Below are positions 58,501 through 63,430 of a stretch of DNA of 64,000 bases, piece after piece. This stretch comes from Panopea generosa (lineage: Eukaryota > Mollusca > Bivalvia > Adapedonta > Hiatellidae), in NCBI GenBank assembly GCA_029582155.1, contig CM055909.1, positions 21,783,347-21,847,346 of the forward strand, in the 5' to 3' direction. A program made the translations under genes and the position numbers. The notes below the pieces were generated by a model. It was not told where the DNA came from, ran no database searches, and saw only the letters and a list, made by a program, of their open reading frames with translations. Within the stretch, counting starts at the first letter, position 1, and each line of letters starts with the position of its first letter.

Positions 58501-61312
58501 AGTGCTCTGGAAAACATTTTAAAAGATACAAAAGGCTGTAACTCAAGTCAAAAATCATTGAAACAGAAAACAAAAGATACATGTAAAACTAGACCTCCCA
58601 CTGATCCTTCTCAGCAAGTTTCAAATAAATCAGACCATGATGTCGAAGGAATAATCCTGACCAGAATTTTTGATAGACAGATTGACAGATGGAAAGCACA
58701 AAAACAATTTATCACTCGGTGAGGGGAAGACATAACAATACTGTCTTTAGCAGACACCAATATGCTTTTGACTGAAAGTTTGTTGTAAGTGACAGTTACC
58801 ACCATACAATACAAGTTATTTTGAAATTTCTCACTTTCCTATGTTAACATTACCTACACCTACACACATTACAGACAATGAACTTCCTCAGCACAGAAAT
58901 TAATCATGTCTAGAGAGCGCATAATAACTAATCTGACTTTCTGCCAAGTTCCATTGTAATACTCCAATTACTGAAATGTTCTTCTGGCAGATAAAGGTGA
59001 TACACTGAACATATTAAATCTACAAAGAATTTCAATCGTGGTTATTGAAATCTCATCAAATGGTAAAACATGCCATTCAAAGTTATTTGTACATGTCCTT
59101 TCTAAGACTTTCACCTCTTTGTTCATAACTCAAACTATAAATGTGTTCACAAGACAAGGATGCCCCTGCTATAGGTTAGAAAATTTTACCAAACATCAAG
59201 TTGAAAAGTAGCCGAAACTCCTATAAATTTACTGACATTGACAAATATCTAATTTGAACTGTATTGTCAATTTTAATGTGTAAAAAATGCAGGGAAAACA
59301 TTGCTTTACATCAGATCAGTGGACATCTAAAAGTAACCAGCTTTTCTTAAAACATTGGTGTGAACTTAGGACATGCGTAAGCCTGTAGGGTGAAAAGAAA
59401 TTTAACGATTATTTTTTAATAGCCATGTTTAACTTTGTGGCTCACTTGTATAGCCACAATAGTAAAATGTCCAAACACAAGGGTGGGAAAATTTATTATG
59501 TAAATTCAGCTAATTGGGGATTATGACATCAAAGACTATAATTAATTACCCATGAACAATTCTGGCATGTGTTCAACGACAGCTAGGTCAGGGTTAAGCC
59601 GTACGTGATTCTTGTCTGCGAGGATCGCGATAACCTCGAGTATCGTCATCTTCTCATCAACCATAATACTTTTGCTACTACCGTCTGTGGCGAAGGCTCG
59701 CACAAACAGCTGCAATTATGAAATTGCAAAATATTTTATTATGGTATACAATTTACAAACAATTTTTTTTTAATCACAATTAACTTCTTATTTCAGCATA
59801 TACTATTTATGTTGTTACATAAGTATGACATGCAAGCAGGCCCAGGACTGGCCAGCTCAGTTATGAACAGTAGGTCTGACTGTCAATCCAGTGATTGGAA
59901 GTTTTAATCTACACCCGACAACAGTCTCTGTGATGATTGGCCATGAACTTTGTTCTACGGCCATGAGACTCCCACTTCTGAATATGTGGTGAAGTAGTCA
60001 GTAACTTGGAGAGAAGATAAGAGATCAGGTGTGTCTAATACTGGTTAACAGCTTAGCAGATTTCACTTTTCTGCTTTGTTTGAAAAAATCTTAGAATGTT
60101 CCATCCATCATAAGGTTGCTCACTGCCCTTGTATAGCCCTAAACTAAGGAGTATATCAGGAAAACATGCTATAAATGTCTTAAAAAATAAAAATATTTTT
60201 TAAATGCATAAAAAGCATCGAATTACCATTTATAAATAAAATCCAAACTATTGTTAGGTTTGTTATGTCAAATCCACCAAAACGTGACAAAATTGATAAT
60301 TAAAATGGAATGGTAAACTTGAAATGAAATTCCCATTCTTAAAACAAACATCGCTTAAATACTGCTTGTTGACCTTCACATCATCATTCAGACACTTTAT
60401 CAGATGAAACAAGTTTTATAATGTGTAACATGTAAAATGGAGCAAACTGAAATCAATACAAAACCACGAAACTCATTTAATACGTCACAAAATGTGTTGT
60501 AATTTTAAGCAGGAAATCTTTTTTAGTCTAAACTAGGTGGTGTAATCCCTTTTCAATATATAATTTTTATTATTTTGGCATGTATAAATATATATTAATT
60601 TGGCAATATGGGGTCAGTGTGTATTATGTGGGCATCATATATTAGGACAAAATGCTTTTAGCCAATTTAGAAATTTTTAAAAAATTCCAATATATTTCCT
60701 TTAAGGAATAAATCTTATTAGGTAAACATTCATGAATGAGATGTACTGTATACAAAATTAGTGTCAGTGAACCCTTAACTTTAAGAAGTTAACTTTGCTT
60801 GGTGCAGCTAACTTCATTATGCCATGATTGTTCAACATAATGAAAATGATGCCGTAGATTTATATTATTAATAGGCCCGGTCTTTGTCCCATGTATCAAT
60901 TATCCAGCACCCTATACTGGCAAATTGTTGTAACTGACAGCTACTGCAGGCTTAACTTAATGCTCCCACAATGTATTAGACAATGTATTACTCTATTGTA
61001 AAAATGGAAACCAGATTATTTGTGTTAAATACATTTTAATTGCTACTTCTGACGTCATAACATTCCGTAATATCTTGGTACCACTATTTTTATCATACGT
61101 ATAACACATCACGTGTATGGGTTCATGAGATATGAATGACAAAATTCTTTATACAGGACAGGTTCAATGTTGGTGTTAGTCACGGTTGTAAATATTGTGT
61201 TTGTTATTACCTCTATTACATTTTTTTAGCATACCTTTTTTATTTTGGCTTCCCTTATCTTCTCGAGCGCGATCCTGATTTTCTCTGCTTGAAGTATTGC
61301 CTTCTGTTCTTC
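16797..61312 (-). CDS. RAPH1: MRL-family adaptor (lamellipodin/RIAM/MIG-10/Pico type), C-terminal eight exons
   Basis: Exons on the - strand: 61312-61235, 59709-59550, 56367-56246, 53787-53713, 28282-28136, 26663-26553, 25406-25305 and 19283-16797. They total 3282 bases in frame: 1093 residues plus TAG. All junctions have GT/AG; only the second junction is phase 1. Order: end of the pre-RA helix (residues 1-26, [20 protein letters not shown]), RA domain (about 27-120), linker (121-153), PH domain (about 154-262), then a Ser/Pro-rich tail. The tail includes FMAELNKHM near 898, LPPPPPELL at 1042-1050 and a final [18 protein letters not shown], all paralleled at the C-terminus of vertebrate RAPH1. 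The family links Ras/Rap GTPases and phosphoinositides to Ena/VASP-driven actin assembly at the leading edge. The N-terminal exons and promoter lie beyond 64000. RAPH1 and APBB1IP cannot be told apart in an invertebrate, so the symbol marks the family. Confidence 0.95.
19540..20340 (+). repeat. dispersed repeat (GTCTGTCTGTCACACTTTGG type) with internal array
   Basis: Blocks CAGTCTGTCTGTCACACTTT, GTGCAATAACCTAAGAATAC and GTTATGCCCCTTTAATTTGC are motifs I recognise from mollusc genomes. The motif set repeats about every 200-300 bp. The middle copy is expanded (see 19847-20115). Confidence 0.6.
19847..20115. repeat. 46-bp tandem array
   Basis: Six units of ACAGGCTAAGTTTGATTTTA plus AAGGTTGTGGCATCTGTCAT plus ACTAAC with very few differences, so a recent expansion inside the older dispersed repeat. 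Confidence 0.9.
20778..20979. mobile_element. MITE-Q full-length copy
   Basis: The terminal inverted repeats read TAAGGCCATTATAAATTAAT plus TGCTAGATTATCATCC at the left and the inverse at the right, with one difference. The interior has a T-rich tract and AAAGGGTTGGAGGCAGCATG. No coding capacity. Confidence 0.9.
21466..21745. repeat. ~20-bp minisatellite
   Basis: About thirteen units of GGCCTTTTTAAGGAACACAT with variants. The core CCTTTTTAAGG is nearly palindromic. Confidence 0.85.
21789..22018. mobile_element. MITE-P copy
   Basis: TTAA at both ends (21789-21792, 22015-22018); left CCCTTTACTCCATAGATAC, right ATATGAAGTAAAGGG. The palindrome is exact around GCTCGTTACGAGC. The segment after ACCCATTGCTGATACGTGG differs from most copies and is shared with the copy at 54195. 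Confidence 0.92.
23630..23720 (+). repeat. GAAT element, short copy
   Basis: About 13 GAAT units followed by GTGTTTTGCGGCACATTGAC, the conserved start of the tail seen after other GAAT tracts. Confidence 0.75.
23901..24340. mobile_element. MITE-Q split by MITE-P
   Basis: The left Q terminus AGGCCATTATAAATTAA is cut at its TTAA by MITE-P (23914-24154). Q resumes with ATTCTAGATTATCATCC and ends ATTAATTTATCATGGCCTTA. Confidence 0.9.
23914..24154. mobile_element. MITE-P copy inside MITE-Q
   Basis: TTAA at 23914-23917 and 24151-24154. Inverse orientation to most copies: left CCCTTTACTTCATATAGACG, right TATCTATGGAGTAAAGCG. The central palindrome is present. Confidence 0.92.
25068..25255 (+). repeat. 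SINE-C copy
   Basis: AGCGGTAGTAGATAGTGTTG (A-box side), AGTCGCGGGTTCTATTCCC (B-box side), then TTTTTACCCAAGAAGCCGAC and AAATAAATAAGTATAAACTA. It ends about 50 bases from the donor of the PH C-terminal exon. Confidence 0.8.
25305..25406 (-). CDS. RAPH1: MRL exon: PH domain, C-terminal helix
   Basis: Acceptor CATGTTGCAG, donor GCAAAG|GTACGT, 34 codons: [20 protein letters not shown] then [14 protein letters not shown]. It closes the PH domain (QWxxGIRIAK) and joins directly to FGKQL in the last exon. Confidence 0.95.
25465..25695 (-). repeat. SINE-B copy in MRL intron
   Basis: TTTCAGGTTATACATGGCAT, GAATCTGAGTAAAGCCACCA, GCTCGAACCTATGACCTTAA and TCGCCTTAGACTACTCGGCC appear in the usual order. 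Confidence 0.85.
26425..26449 (-). repeat. duplicate of the exon/donor boundary of the PH-middle exon
   Basis: 24 of 25 bases are identical to 26541-26565, which spans the last coding bases and donor of the exon ending at 26553 (TTTTGCAC[T/C]CAAG|GTAAG on the - strand). The copy keeps a complete donor consensus 116 bases downstream of the real one. Confidence 0.85.
26553..26663 (-). CDS. RAPH1: MRL exon: PH domain, middle
   Basis: Acceptor TTTATTGCAG, donor CTCAAG|GTAAGA, 37 codons: [20 protein letters not shown], then [17 protein letters not shown]. The YxAPTDxCxxLK signature is that of MRL PH domains. Confidence 0.95.
26974..27184. mobile_element. MITE-Q copy
   Basis: Left AGGCCATTAATAATTAATTG, TTAGATTATCATCC; right GATGATAATCCAGCAATTT and TTGCCTTA. 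The interior is T-rich with AAAAGGGTCGTGGCAGCATG. Confidence 0.85.
27814..28105 (+). repeat. SINE-A full-length copy next to a PH exon
   Basis: tRNA-like head: CCAATTAACTCAGTCGGTTA (A-box) and GTTGTGAGTTTGAATCCCC (B-box). The body has CAATTACTTGCTGAGATGGG and ATCATTTGTTAGCCCTCAAT. The tail is ATTCAATCAATCAATCAAC. It ends 30 bases from the end of the exon at 28136. Confidence 0.9.
28136..28282 (-). CDS. RAPH1: MRL exon: PH domain, first strands
   Basis: Acceptor CTATTTTCAG, donor GCAAG|GTAAAG, 49 codons. [20 protein letters not shown] then [19 protein letters not shown] matches the MRL PH start. In vertebrates the segment after WKK is RYFLLRASG. Here the Arg and Tyr are both Phe, which alters the usual basic K-x-R pattern. 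Confidence 0.95.
29530..30945. repeat. 31-bp minisatellite with 91-bp higher-order structure
   Basis: About 46 monomers of CATGAGGCTTTAAACTTAGA plus TTACTATTAAG. The left half is mostly one monomer type, many with TTAGAGTACT. From about 30087 three types alternate: A (29 bp, contains AAACAGATTACT), B (31 bp) and C (31 bp, GAGATTTTAAAC with TTATTTAG), giving a 91-bp trimer. Confidence 0.95.
30996..31066. repeat. 71-bp palindromic hairpin element, copy 2
   Basis: Arms of 27 bases (30996-31022 and 31040-31066) pair at 26 positions, with CCCATTGGTGCAA at the ends and GGTACCAAGTG next to a 17-base loop. It sits between the 31-bp array and a SINE-D. Confidence 0.92.
31072..31258 (-). repeat. SINE-D copy
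   Basis: Read on the - strand: GTGGTCCAGTGGTAGAGCGT (canonical A-box) and TTGGGTTCGATCCATAACC (B-box), then a body ending in a region related to 52735 and 4963. The tRNA-like part lacks a closing acceptor stem. Confidence 0.8.
31618..32060. repeat. 24-bp minisatellite
   Basis: About 18 units of GCAGACTGAACTCTGACTGT plus GTAG with variants (CTTTG, CTGTGAAG). A period near a multiple of three keeps - strand frames open (repeats of QSAYTVRV), which is a by-product. Confidence 0.92.
32170..32610. repeat. 45-bp minisatellite
   Basis: Eight almost identical units of TACACCTGTCCCAAATGGGA plus ACACATACTGGTTAACATGA plus TTAAA, followed by two diverged ones. Each unit holds the inverted repeat TCCCAAATGGGA and GTTAAC. 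The period of 45 leaves frames open on both strands. Confidence 0.95.
33553..33720. repeat. dispersed repeat F, copy 2
   Basis: Same block order as 12624-12779 (CTGTCAATCAA, GATAACCCAATC, TTTCCTTGGACAAGCTAACA, ACAAACAATGCCAAGTGACC), about 60-70% similar by eye. Confidence 0.7.
34010..34105. repeat. purine-rich GA tract
   Basis: Almost pure A/G for about 90 bases on the + strand (AGAGAGGAAGAGAATAGAG style), low complexity. Confidence 0.85.
34250..34965. repeat. (GAT)n trinucleotide clusters
   Basis: Tracts at about 34270-34290, 34376-34396, 34502-34680 and 34840-34955, separated by AT-rich DNA. They give poly-Met/poly-Ile open frames that are not genes. Confidence 0.9.
35570..35655. repeat. 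(CAT)n tract
   Basis: CATCATCACCATCATCAACA-type low-complexity sequence, the complementary form of the GAT clusters nearby. Confidence 0.85.
35985..36110 (+). repeat. GAAT element, short copy
   Basis: About 17 GAAT units (36013-36080) followed by GTTGATTTACAGCACATTGA, a decayed version of the conserved GAAT-tail start. Confidence 0.75.
36395..36545 (+). repeat. SINE-E body fragment
   Basis: CAGTGTCAGTATAATGTGAC, CATACCATGTGTCTGTGGGG and AATACTGTCTCACAGACATC correspond to the body of 14404-14690. The tRNA-like head is missing. Confidence 0.8.
37207..37456. mobile_element. MITE-Q copy, long T-tracts
   Basis: Left TAGGCCATTATATATGAATT, GCTAGATTATCATAC; right GGATGATAATCTAGCAATC and TTATTATGGCCTTA. 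The T-rich middle is expanded to about 110 bases. Confidence 0.88.
37505..37735 (+). repeat. SINE-E copy
   Basis: B-box side GAGGTTGTGGGTTTGATCAA, then the body CGTGTCAGTATAATGTGACT, GTGTCTTCAGCATG and TTGTCTCAAGCAGA. The A-box side is degraded. Confidence 0.75.
38510..38645. mobile_element. MITE-P, internally deleted, truncated by SINE-A
   Basis: Starts TTAACCCTTTACTTCATATA with four GACGCCTTTGGACACCTCTA-type units. It then jumps to CTGTTTTCAAAGGCCTTCTG without the central palindrome and stops where a (GATT)n SINE-A tail begins. Confidence 0.8.
38646..38853 (-). repeat. SINE-A, head-truncated
   Basis: (GATT)n, then ATTTAGCATCATTTTTATGC, ACGATCAGTTAACCTAACC and GAATCAGTGGTGAGAGACG. It ends before the tRNA-like head. 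Confidence 0.85.
38897..39070. repeat. short repeat, AACCTGTCTTAAGCAGCC type
   Basis: TCAAACCTGTCTTAAGCAGC, GTAGGTGGCTGTTTAATACA and GGTGACCACTTATACAGGTT. A fragment with CTGTATTAAGCAACCTCTGT lies near 9889. It looks like a short dispersed repeat. Confidence 0.5.
39679..39912. mobile_element. MITE-P copy
   Basis: TTAA at 39679-39682; left CCCTTTACTCCTCAGATACG. The right end TATATGAAGTAAAAGGATAA has lost the exact TTAA. The palindrome has point changes (AGAGGTAAGATTGC). Confidence 0.88.
39913..40112 (-). repeat. SINE-B copy
   Basis: Directly adjoins MITE-P. CAACACATTTCAGGTTACCC, GGACCCGAACCTACGACCTT and CATCTTAGACCACTTGGCCA are present. Confidence 0.88.
40240..40455 (-). repeat. SINE-B copy
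   Basis: TATCCAGTTTTATTGGTGGT, GAATAAATCTGAGTAGATCT, GACTTGAACCCATGATGACC and CACCTTAGACTACTCTGC. It is more diverged than its neighbour 130 bases away. Confidence 0.82.
41698..42861. repeat. composite minisatellite, 23-bp and 17-bp monomers
   Basis: About 1.16 kb made of AAGTGATCTAAGTCACCGTG plus GGC (23 bp) and the shorter AGTGATCTACCGTGGAC (17 bp). They combine into 40-bp dimers and, in the middle, 63-bp trimers. The ends are more diverged than the middle. Confidence 0.93.
43020..43645. repeat. 47-bp minisatellite with CpG-bearing central units
   Basis: About 13 units of GTTACAGAGATGTAACAAGT plus ATGTCACACATATGTAATCA plus TTATGAT. Units near the middle read TGACGTTAC and GTACGTCAC; the outer units have TG in place of those CGs. 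Confidence 0.95.
44169..44412. mobile_element. MITE-P copy, decayed ends
   Basis: CAACCCGTTACTTCATATAC at the left, a palindrome with a changed half (AAATCTCGTTAAGAGCAATC) and CTATTGAGTGAAGGAATAA at the right. TTAA is no longer intact at either end. Confidence 0.8.
44415..44555 (-). repeat. SINE-C fragment
   Basis: GAACCAGTACTGAGTGTTGT and CACTCTATCCACTACACTAC (A-box complement) place it as SINE-C read on the - strand. Confidence 0.7.
45527..46349. mobile_element. unclassified hairpin-ended insert inside MITE-P
   Basis: The ends show TTAATACAC (left) and GTGTATTAA (right). A perfect 18-bp palindrome, GTTACTATATATAGTAAC, is at 45538-45555. A large hairpin at 46223-46343 has arms of about 57 bases (ACACGACAGAGCCGGG against CCCGGCTCTGTCGTGT). 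A tRNA-like stretch is at 45912-45985. There is no open frame of note. Confidence 0.75.
45912..45985 (+). repeat. tRNA-like (Pol III box) segment inside the hairpin element
   Basis: GCGCAATAGCTCAGTTGGTT fits an A-box, and CATGTGTTCAAGACGTG about 45 bases later is B-box like. The acceptor stem does not pair, so this is a SINE-type remnant and not a working tRNA. Confidence 0.5.
47548..47751. repeat. 68-bp tandem repeat, three units
   Basis: CATCAACATTTAGTCAGGAG plus ATGCAAGTTTCCTATCCTTC and TATACAAGTCCTTGATCCAA plus GTAACACT, repeated three times with few changes, joined to a SINE-B fragment. Confidence 0.9.
47752..47885 (-). repeat. SINE-B head fragment
   Basis: CTGGCAAACTTTTTCACTTT, GAGACAGCGTCTTAGACCAC and TTGGCCATGGAGGAC: the tRNA-like half only. 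Confidence 0.8.
47947..48142 (-). repeat. SINE-B copy, diverged
   Basis: GGCATTCCAGTTTTACTGCT, AATTCAAGTAAAACCACCGT and TTAAACCATTTGGCAATGTA. The B-box region is degraded. Confidence 0.75.
48290..49497. repeat. 28-bp minisatellite
   Basis: About 43 units of GTAACTCACCTACCGAACTT plus GACACACT over 1.2 kb. Variation is mostly at the ACCGAAC site (ACCAAAC, ACCAGAC, ACTGAAC, ACCCGAC). Two short units (ACACACTACTTACC) occur near 48350 and 48850. Confidence 0.95.
49977..50580 (+). repeat. dimer of a ~300-bp dispersed repeat
   Basis: Unit 1 (49977-50274) and unit 2 (50275-50580) share GCTACATATAAAATATCT, GTCTAGGCCTTAAACTTTC, AATGCTGGTTCAACGACT and CTGTGCAAGTTTGGTTA. Unit 2 ends ACAGACGGACAGATGGACGA, a tail I recognise from mollusc repeats. 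A 125-aa open frame over unit 2 is not a gene. Confidence 0.75.
50892..50990. mobile_element. MITE-Q left half only
   Basis: AAGGCCAAAATAATTTAATT, ATTAGATCATCATCCGAGTT and a T-tract. The right terminus is absent. Confidence 0.7.
51577..51802 (-). repeat. SINE-B copy
   Basis: AACACATTTCAGGTTATATA, GACTGAGTAGAACCACCATC, CTTAAACCTACGACCTTAGT and GCGCCTTAAACCACTCAGCC. Confidence 0.88.
51836..52102 (+). repeat. SINE-A copy
   Basis: TAAGCTCAGTCGTTAGCTGG (A-box), GGTCGTGAGTTTGAATCCCT (B-box), TAGCCCTCGATGGCATAAAA, tail TTGATCAATCAATC. It lies 34 bases after the SINE-B. Confidence 0.9.
52735..52922 (-). repeat. SINE-D copy
   Basis: ACTAAGGCAAATCACGCTCC, GTTAGAACCAATACTAAGCA and GCTCTACCACTGGACCATGT. 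The tRNA-like head is read on the - strand. Confidence 0.85.
52990..53195 (-). repeat. SINE-B copy
   Basis: GGCATATCCAGATCTATTGG, GAATCTGAGTAGATCCACCG, GAACTTGAACCTACAACCTT and GGACACCTTAGCCACAGAGG. It ends about 520 bases from the linker exon. Confidence 0.87.
53713..53787 (-). CDS. RAPH1: MRL exon: RA-PH linker
   Basis: Acceptor GTTTTTTCAG, donor ATCCAG|GTATGT, 25 codons: [25 protein letters not shown]. It parallels the YLLGKKE...NKEVLLE linker of vertebrate RAPH1. The 25.4-kb intron follows it. Confidence 0.88.
54050..54470 (-). repeat. SINE-A split by MITE-P
   Basis: (GTTT)n, TTATGCCATTGATGGTTAAT and CAGTAACTGATAATTCTCCC come before the insert. TTAGCTGTGAGAAATGAATG and GACGCAATGTGACATATCAA come after it. 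Removing the insert restores the SINE-A order. Confidence 0.88.
54195..54411. mobile_element. MITE-P copy inside SINE-A
   Basis: TTAA at 54195-54198 and 54408-54411; left CCCTTTGCTCCATAAGCG, right GGAAAATGGAGTAAAGGG. The palindrome is exact at GCTCGTTACGAGC. Confidence 0.92.
54482..54775 (-). repeat. SINE-A full-length copy
   Basis: (GATT)n tail complement, TTTTATGCCATCGAGGGCTA, AACTGATAACTTTCCCACTT, GGGATTCAAACTCACGACC and GTAACCGACTGAGCTAATCG. This is the best-preserved copy in the window. Confidence 0.92.
55643..55840. mobile_element. MITE-Q copy
   Basis: TAAAGCTATTATAAATAAAT, TGGTAGATTATCATCC at the left; GGATGATAATCTAGCAATTA, ATTTATTATGGCCTAA at the right. Confidence 0.88.
56246..56367 (-). 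CDS. RAPH1: MRL exon: RA domain, second half
   Basis: Acceptor ATATTGCAG, donor CCAGAG|GTATGC. It completes Glu and encodes [20 protein letters not shown] then [21 protein letters not shown], matching the family's EDHE-x-(V)VE-x-(L)-x-WTRD segment. Confidence 0.93.
56563..56760 (+). repeat. SINE-C with a 30-bp internal duplication
   Basis: GATAGTGTAGTGTATAGAGT (A-box), GTCGCGGGTTCAATCCACAG (B-box). The block AACACTCAGTACTGGTTCTA plus CCAAGGAA is present twice in tandem (about 56637-56700). Confidence 0.85.
57677..57738 (-). repeat. SINE-B tail-side fragment truncated at MITE-P
   Basis: GAATGGCGTTAAACGCTCAT, GCAGGTTACATATGGCAAAT and TCAGTTTGATTG. It stops at the TTAA of MITE-P; the remainder is not found beyond the MITE. 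Confidence 0.65.
57739..58206. mobile_element. MITE-P copy (host of a second MITE-P)
   Basis: TTAA at 57739-57742 and 58203-58206; left CCTTTTACTCCATAGACACG, right ATATGAAGTAAAGGG. It is interrupted after TTCTATA by another P, then continues GTGTCCAAAGGCG. Confidence 0.9.
57916..58146. mobile_element. MITE-P inserted in MITE-P
   Basis: TTAA at 57916-57919 and 58143-58146, opposite orientation to its host: left CCCTTTACTTCATATAGACG, right GTATCTATGGAGTTAAAGG. The palindrome is shortened at GTTCAGATGAGCAATCTGAA. Confidence 0.9.
58262..58400 (+). repeat. GAAT element, decayed copy
   Basis: GAATAAATAAATGAATTGGG, TTTTTAGGACGTACCATTAA, GTGCCAACAGGAAGGGAGAT and an A-rich end, parallel to 2749 onward. 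Confidence 0.7.
58420..58700 (+). repeat. dispersed repeat, two related blocks
   Basis: CAACTAGACTTCAAACTGAT / TCTTCCCAGCAAGTT recurs about 150 bases later as AACTAGACCTCCCACTGATC / CTTCTCAGCAAGTT. It ends with GATAGACAGATTGACAGATG, a tail typical of mollusc repeats. The 98-aa frame across it is not supported as a gene. Confidence 0.6.
59550..59709 (-). CDS. RAPH1: MRL exon: RA domain, first half
   Basis: Acceptor AATTGCAG, donor ATGG|GTAATT. It encodes [20 protein letters not shown], continuing through [20 protein letters not shown] to EHMPELFM and the first base of a Glu codon. SSKxxMVDE and the PEL(F/Q)MER junction are RA-domain hallmarks of the MRL family. Confidence 0.92.
59710..61234 (-). 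other. MRL intron (1.5 kb)
   Basis: Contains one SINE-A. About 60540-60625 resembles 63355-63420 (CCCTTTTCAATATAT...GGCATGT). The rest is AT-rich without features. Confidence 0.7.
59847..60060 (+). repeat. SINE-A copy, diverged
   Basis: GGCCAGCTCAGTTATGAACA (A-box side), GTCTGACTGTCAATCCAGTG, CAACAGTCTCTGTGATGATT and GTCAGTAACTTGGAGAG. The tail is lost. Confidence 0.75.
61235..61312 (-). CDS. RAPH1: MRL exon: helix preceding the RA domain
   Basis: Acceptor ATTTTCAG before 61312, donor AAAAAG|GTATGC. The 26 codons [26 protein letters not shown] match the conserved helix EEQAAKLKAEKIRVALEKIK of RAPH1. This is the most upstream exon I can identify. 61313-64000 shows no further match. Confidence 0.9.
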
Positions 61313-61497
61313 CTGAAAATAAGAAGTCATTCTCTCATCAAACATCATTTACATTTCAAGTCATTTCAAGCAAGATAAATTAATTGATCTTTCTCTTTCA
61401 TTTCTTTCTCTTCCATAATTTTCTCTTCTTTTTTTTTCAACTCTTTCATCAACAATTTCGTTAATTTTCTTTTTCTTTCTTTCTTTTGTTTTGAATG

Positions 61498-62315
61498 GGG
61501 TTTACCGCCACTTCCAACATATTTCAGGTTATATATGGCATATCCAGTTTTACTGGTGGAGGGAGACCTCAGGTTATATATGGCATATCCAGTTTTACTG
61601 GTGGAGGAAGACCTCAGGTTATATATGGCATATCCAGTTTTACTGGTGGAGGGATACCTCAGGTTATATATGGCATATCCAGTTTTACTGGTGGAGGGAG
61701 ACCTCAGGTTATATATGGCATATTCAGTTTTACTTGTGGAGGAAGACTTCAGGTTATATATGGCATATCCAGTTTTACTGGTGGAGGGAGACCTCAGGTT
61801 ATATATGGCATATCCAGTTGTACTGGTGGAGGGAGACCTCAGGTTATATATGGCATATCCAGTTTTACTGGTGGAGGGAGACCTCAGGTTATATATGGCA
61901 TATCCAGTTTTACTGTTGGAGGGAGACCTCAGGTTATATATGGCATATCCAGTTTTACTGGTGGAGGAAGACCTCAGGTTATATATGGCATATCCAGTTT
62001 TACTGGTGGAGGAAGACCTCAGGTTATATATGGCATATCCAGTTTTACTGGTGGAGGAGGGAGACATCAGGTTATATATGGCATATCCAGTTTTACTGGT
62101 GGAGGAGGGAGACCTCAGGTTATATATGGCATATCCAGTTTTACTGGTGGATGAAAACCTCAGACTGAGGCTGAGTTGAACCACCATTCATCCACAAGTA
62201 ACAAACAAACTTTCTCATATAAAGTTTTTGGAGCGAGCACGACGCAAACCTACGACATTAGCGGTGAGTGATCTTGAAAAAGCGTCTTAGACCACTTGGC
62301 CAGAGAAGACCCCTT
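61498..62315 (-). repeat. SINE-B carrying a 45-bp tandem array
   Basis: Normal SINE-B tail side (GCCACTTCCAACATATTTCAGG), then the array (61527-62160), then the usual ACTGAGGCTGAGTTGAACCA, CGCAAACCTACGACATTAGC and GCGTCTTAGACCACTTGGCC head side. Confidence 0.92.
61527..62160. repeat. 45-bp array derived from SINE-B
   Basis: About 14 units of GGTTATATATGGCATATCCA plus GTTTTACTGGTGGAGGGAGA plus CCTCA. Two units have an extra GGA. A single such unit is a standard part of every SINE-B. The period of 45 leaves open frames on both strands (up to 273 aa), none a gene. Confidence 0.96.
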
Positions 62316-62684
62316 ATTTGTCTTTTACATCTTTCACCAACTCTTTCACTTCTTTCACTTTCTTTCTTTACAGTTCTTCGAAGACACTAATACAATAACT
62401 TGAAATTAATTTTAAACAAACAATTCAAATTTTAGAGTCATTAATGATGACATTATGAGGTTTAAAAAACAGGTTGGACAGGCAATAATTTCTGTTTTTT
62501 TTCTATAATACAATTAATTGCTGTAAAAAGCTTGATTACAATGATCAGAAATTGGATGAATTCAAAGGACTATCACTATTAATCCAATTTTGTAAACGCT
62601 GATTGATATGTATTGACAATTGAAAGTGAGCAATTTTAATTCACACAATTTTTCATTGTGCGTCATCACTTTTATTTTATGTAT

Positions 62685-62882
62685 TAGGTAATAATAATTT
62701 ATTGCTAGATTGTCATCATGGCCGCCCCCTAATTTTCATGCCATCCCAACCCTTTTATTTTTATAGATAAAAACATACAAAACAAAAATTAAAAAAAAAA
62801 TTAAAAAAAAAAAATCCTGCCCCCTCCCCCTTTTTATGAAAATTTTCGACGATAATCTAGCAATTAATTTATAATGGTCTTA
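62685..62882. mobile_element. MITE-Q, inverted orientation
   Basis: AGGTAATAATAATTTATTGC, TAGATTGTCATCATGGCC at the left; GATAATCTAGCAATTAATTT, ATAATGGTCTTA at the right. The internal tract is A-rich, so the element lies in reverse compared with the others. Confidence 0.85.
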
Positions 62883-63269
62883 CCAACAAAATATGTTAAA
62901 GATTAGACACAAAATAGAAGCACTACCTGAACATAGTGATTATAACAGAAATCCAAATAAAGTTGGTTAATTAACTCAAGTGCCACAGTAAGCTATGGGT
63001 GACAAAGATTTTTTAAAAATAAAAATAAAATTTATTAGGAATGTAAATCTGTTATTTAGCATATGAGGTGTGCTGTGGTCAAGATCGTAAAAACAACACA
63101 AATGCTATCATGCTGCAAATAAAAAAACTCAATACAATTGAAGGCCTACATGACATTGTATATTGATCACATTTTGAAAATTTAAGGGCCAAAACTCTGT
63201 CAGTATTAAACAAATCTGGCATCTGTTTCACCAACATTTTTTTAAGCTTTACCTGAATACTTAACAATA

Positions 63270-63430
63270 GTTGTCAAAGACAACAAAGCTCGCCTCTGGG
63301 TGTCTAAGACCAAAAAGGGCCATAACTGTGCCAAAATGCAATCCAGAGTTATGGTACCCTTTTCAATATATTATTATGGCATGTTTAAATAGATATCTTT
63401 TTAGCAATACAGGGTCACCGAGTTCGTATA
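63270..63430. repeat. dispersed repeat (AAGGGCCATAACTGTGCC type)
   Basis: AAGACAACAAAGCTCGCCTC, AAAAAGGGCCATAACTGTGC and CCAGAGTTATGGTACCC are motifs I recognise as common in mollusc genomes. A partial relative is at 60540-60625. Confidence 0.55.

Larger units (their letters stand above)
56368..59549 (-). other. MRL intron (3.2 kb)
   Basis: SINE-C, a nested pair of MITE-P copies, a GAAT element and another dispersed repeat. 56770-57670 and 58740-59540 show nothing I can support. Confidence 0.7.

Noticed and set aside
58426..58722. 98-aa Lys/Gln-rich + strand frame
   Set aside because: It lies on a dispersed repeat with two related blocks and a mollusc-type ACAGATTGACAGATGG end.
61366..62187. 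Open frames of 214-273 aa on both strands
   Set aside because: They come from the 45-bp SINE-derived array, whose period is a multiple of three. Several overlapping frames are open at once and no start, splice or family signal is present.
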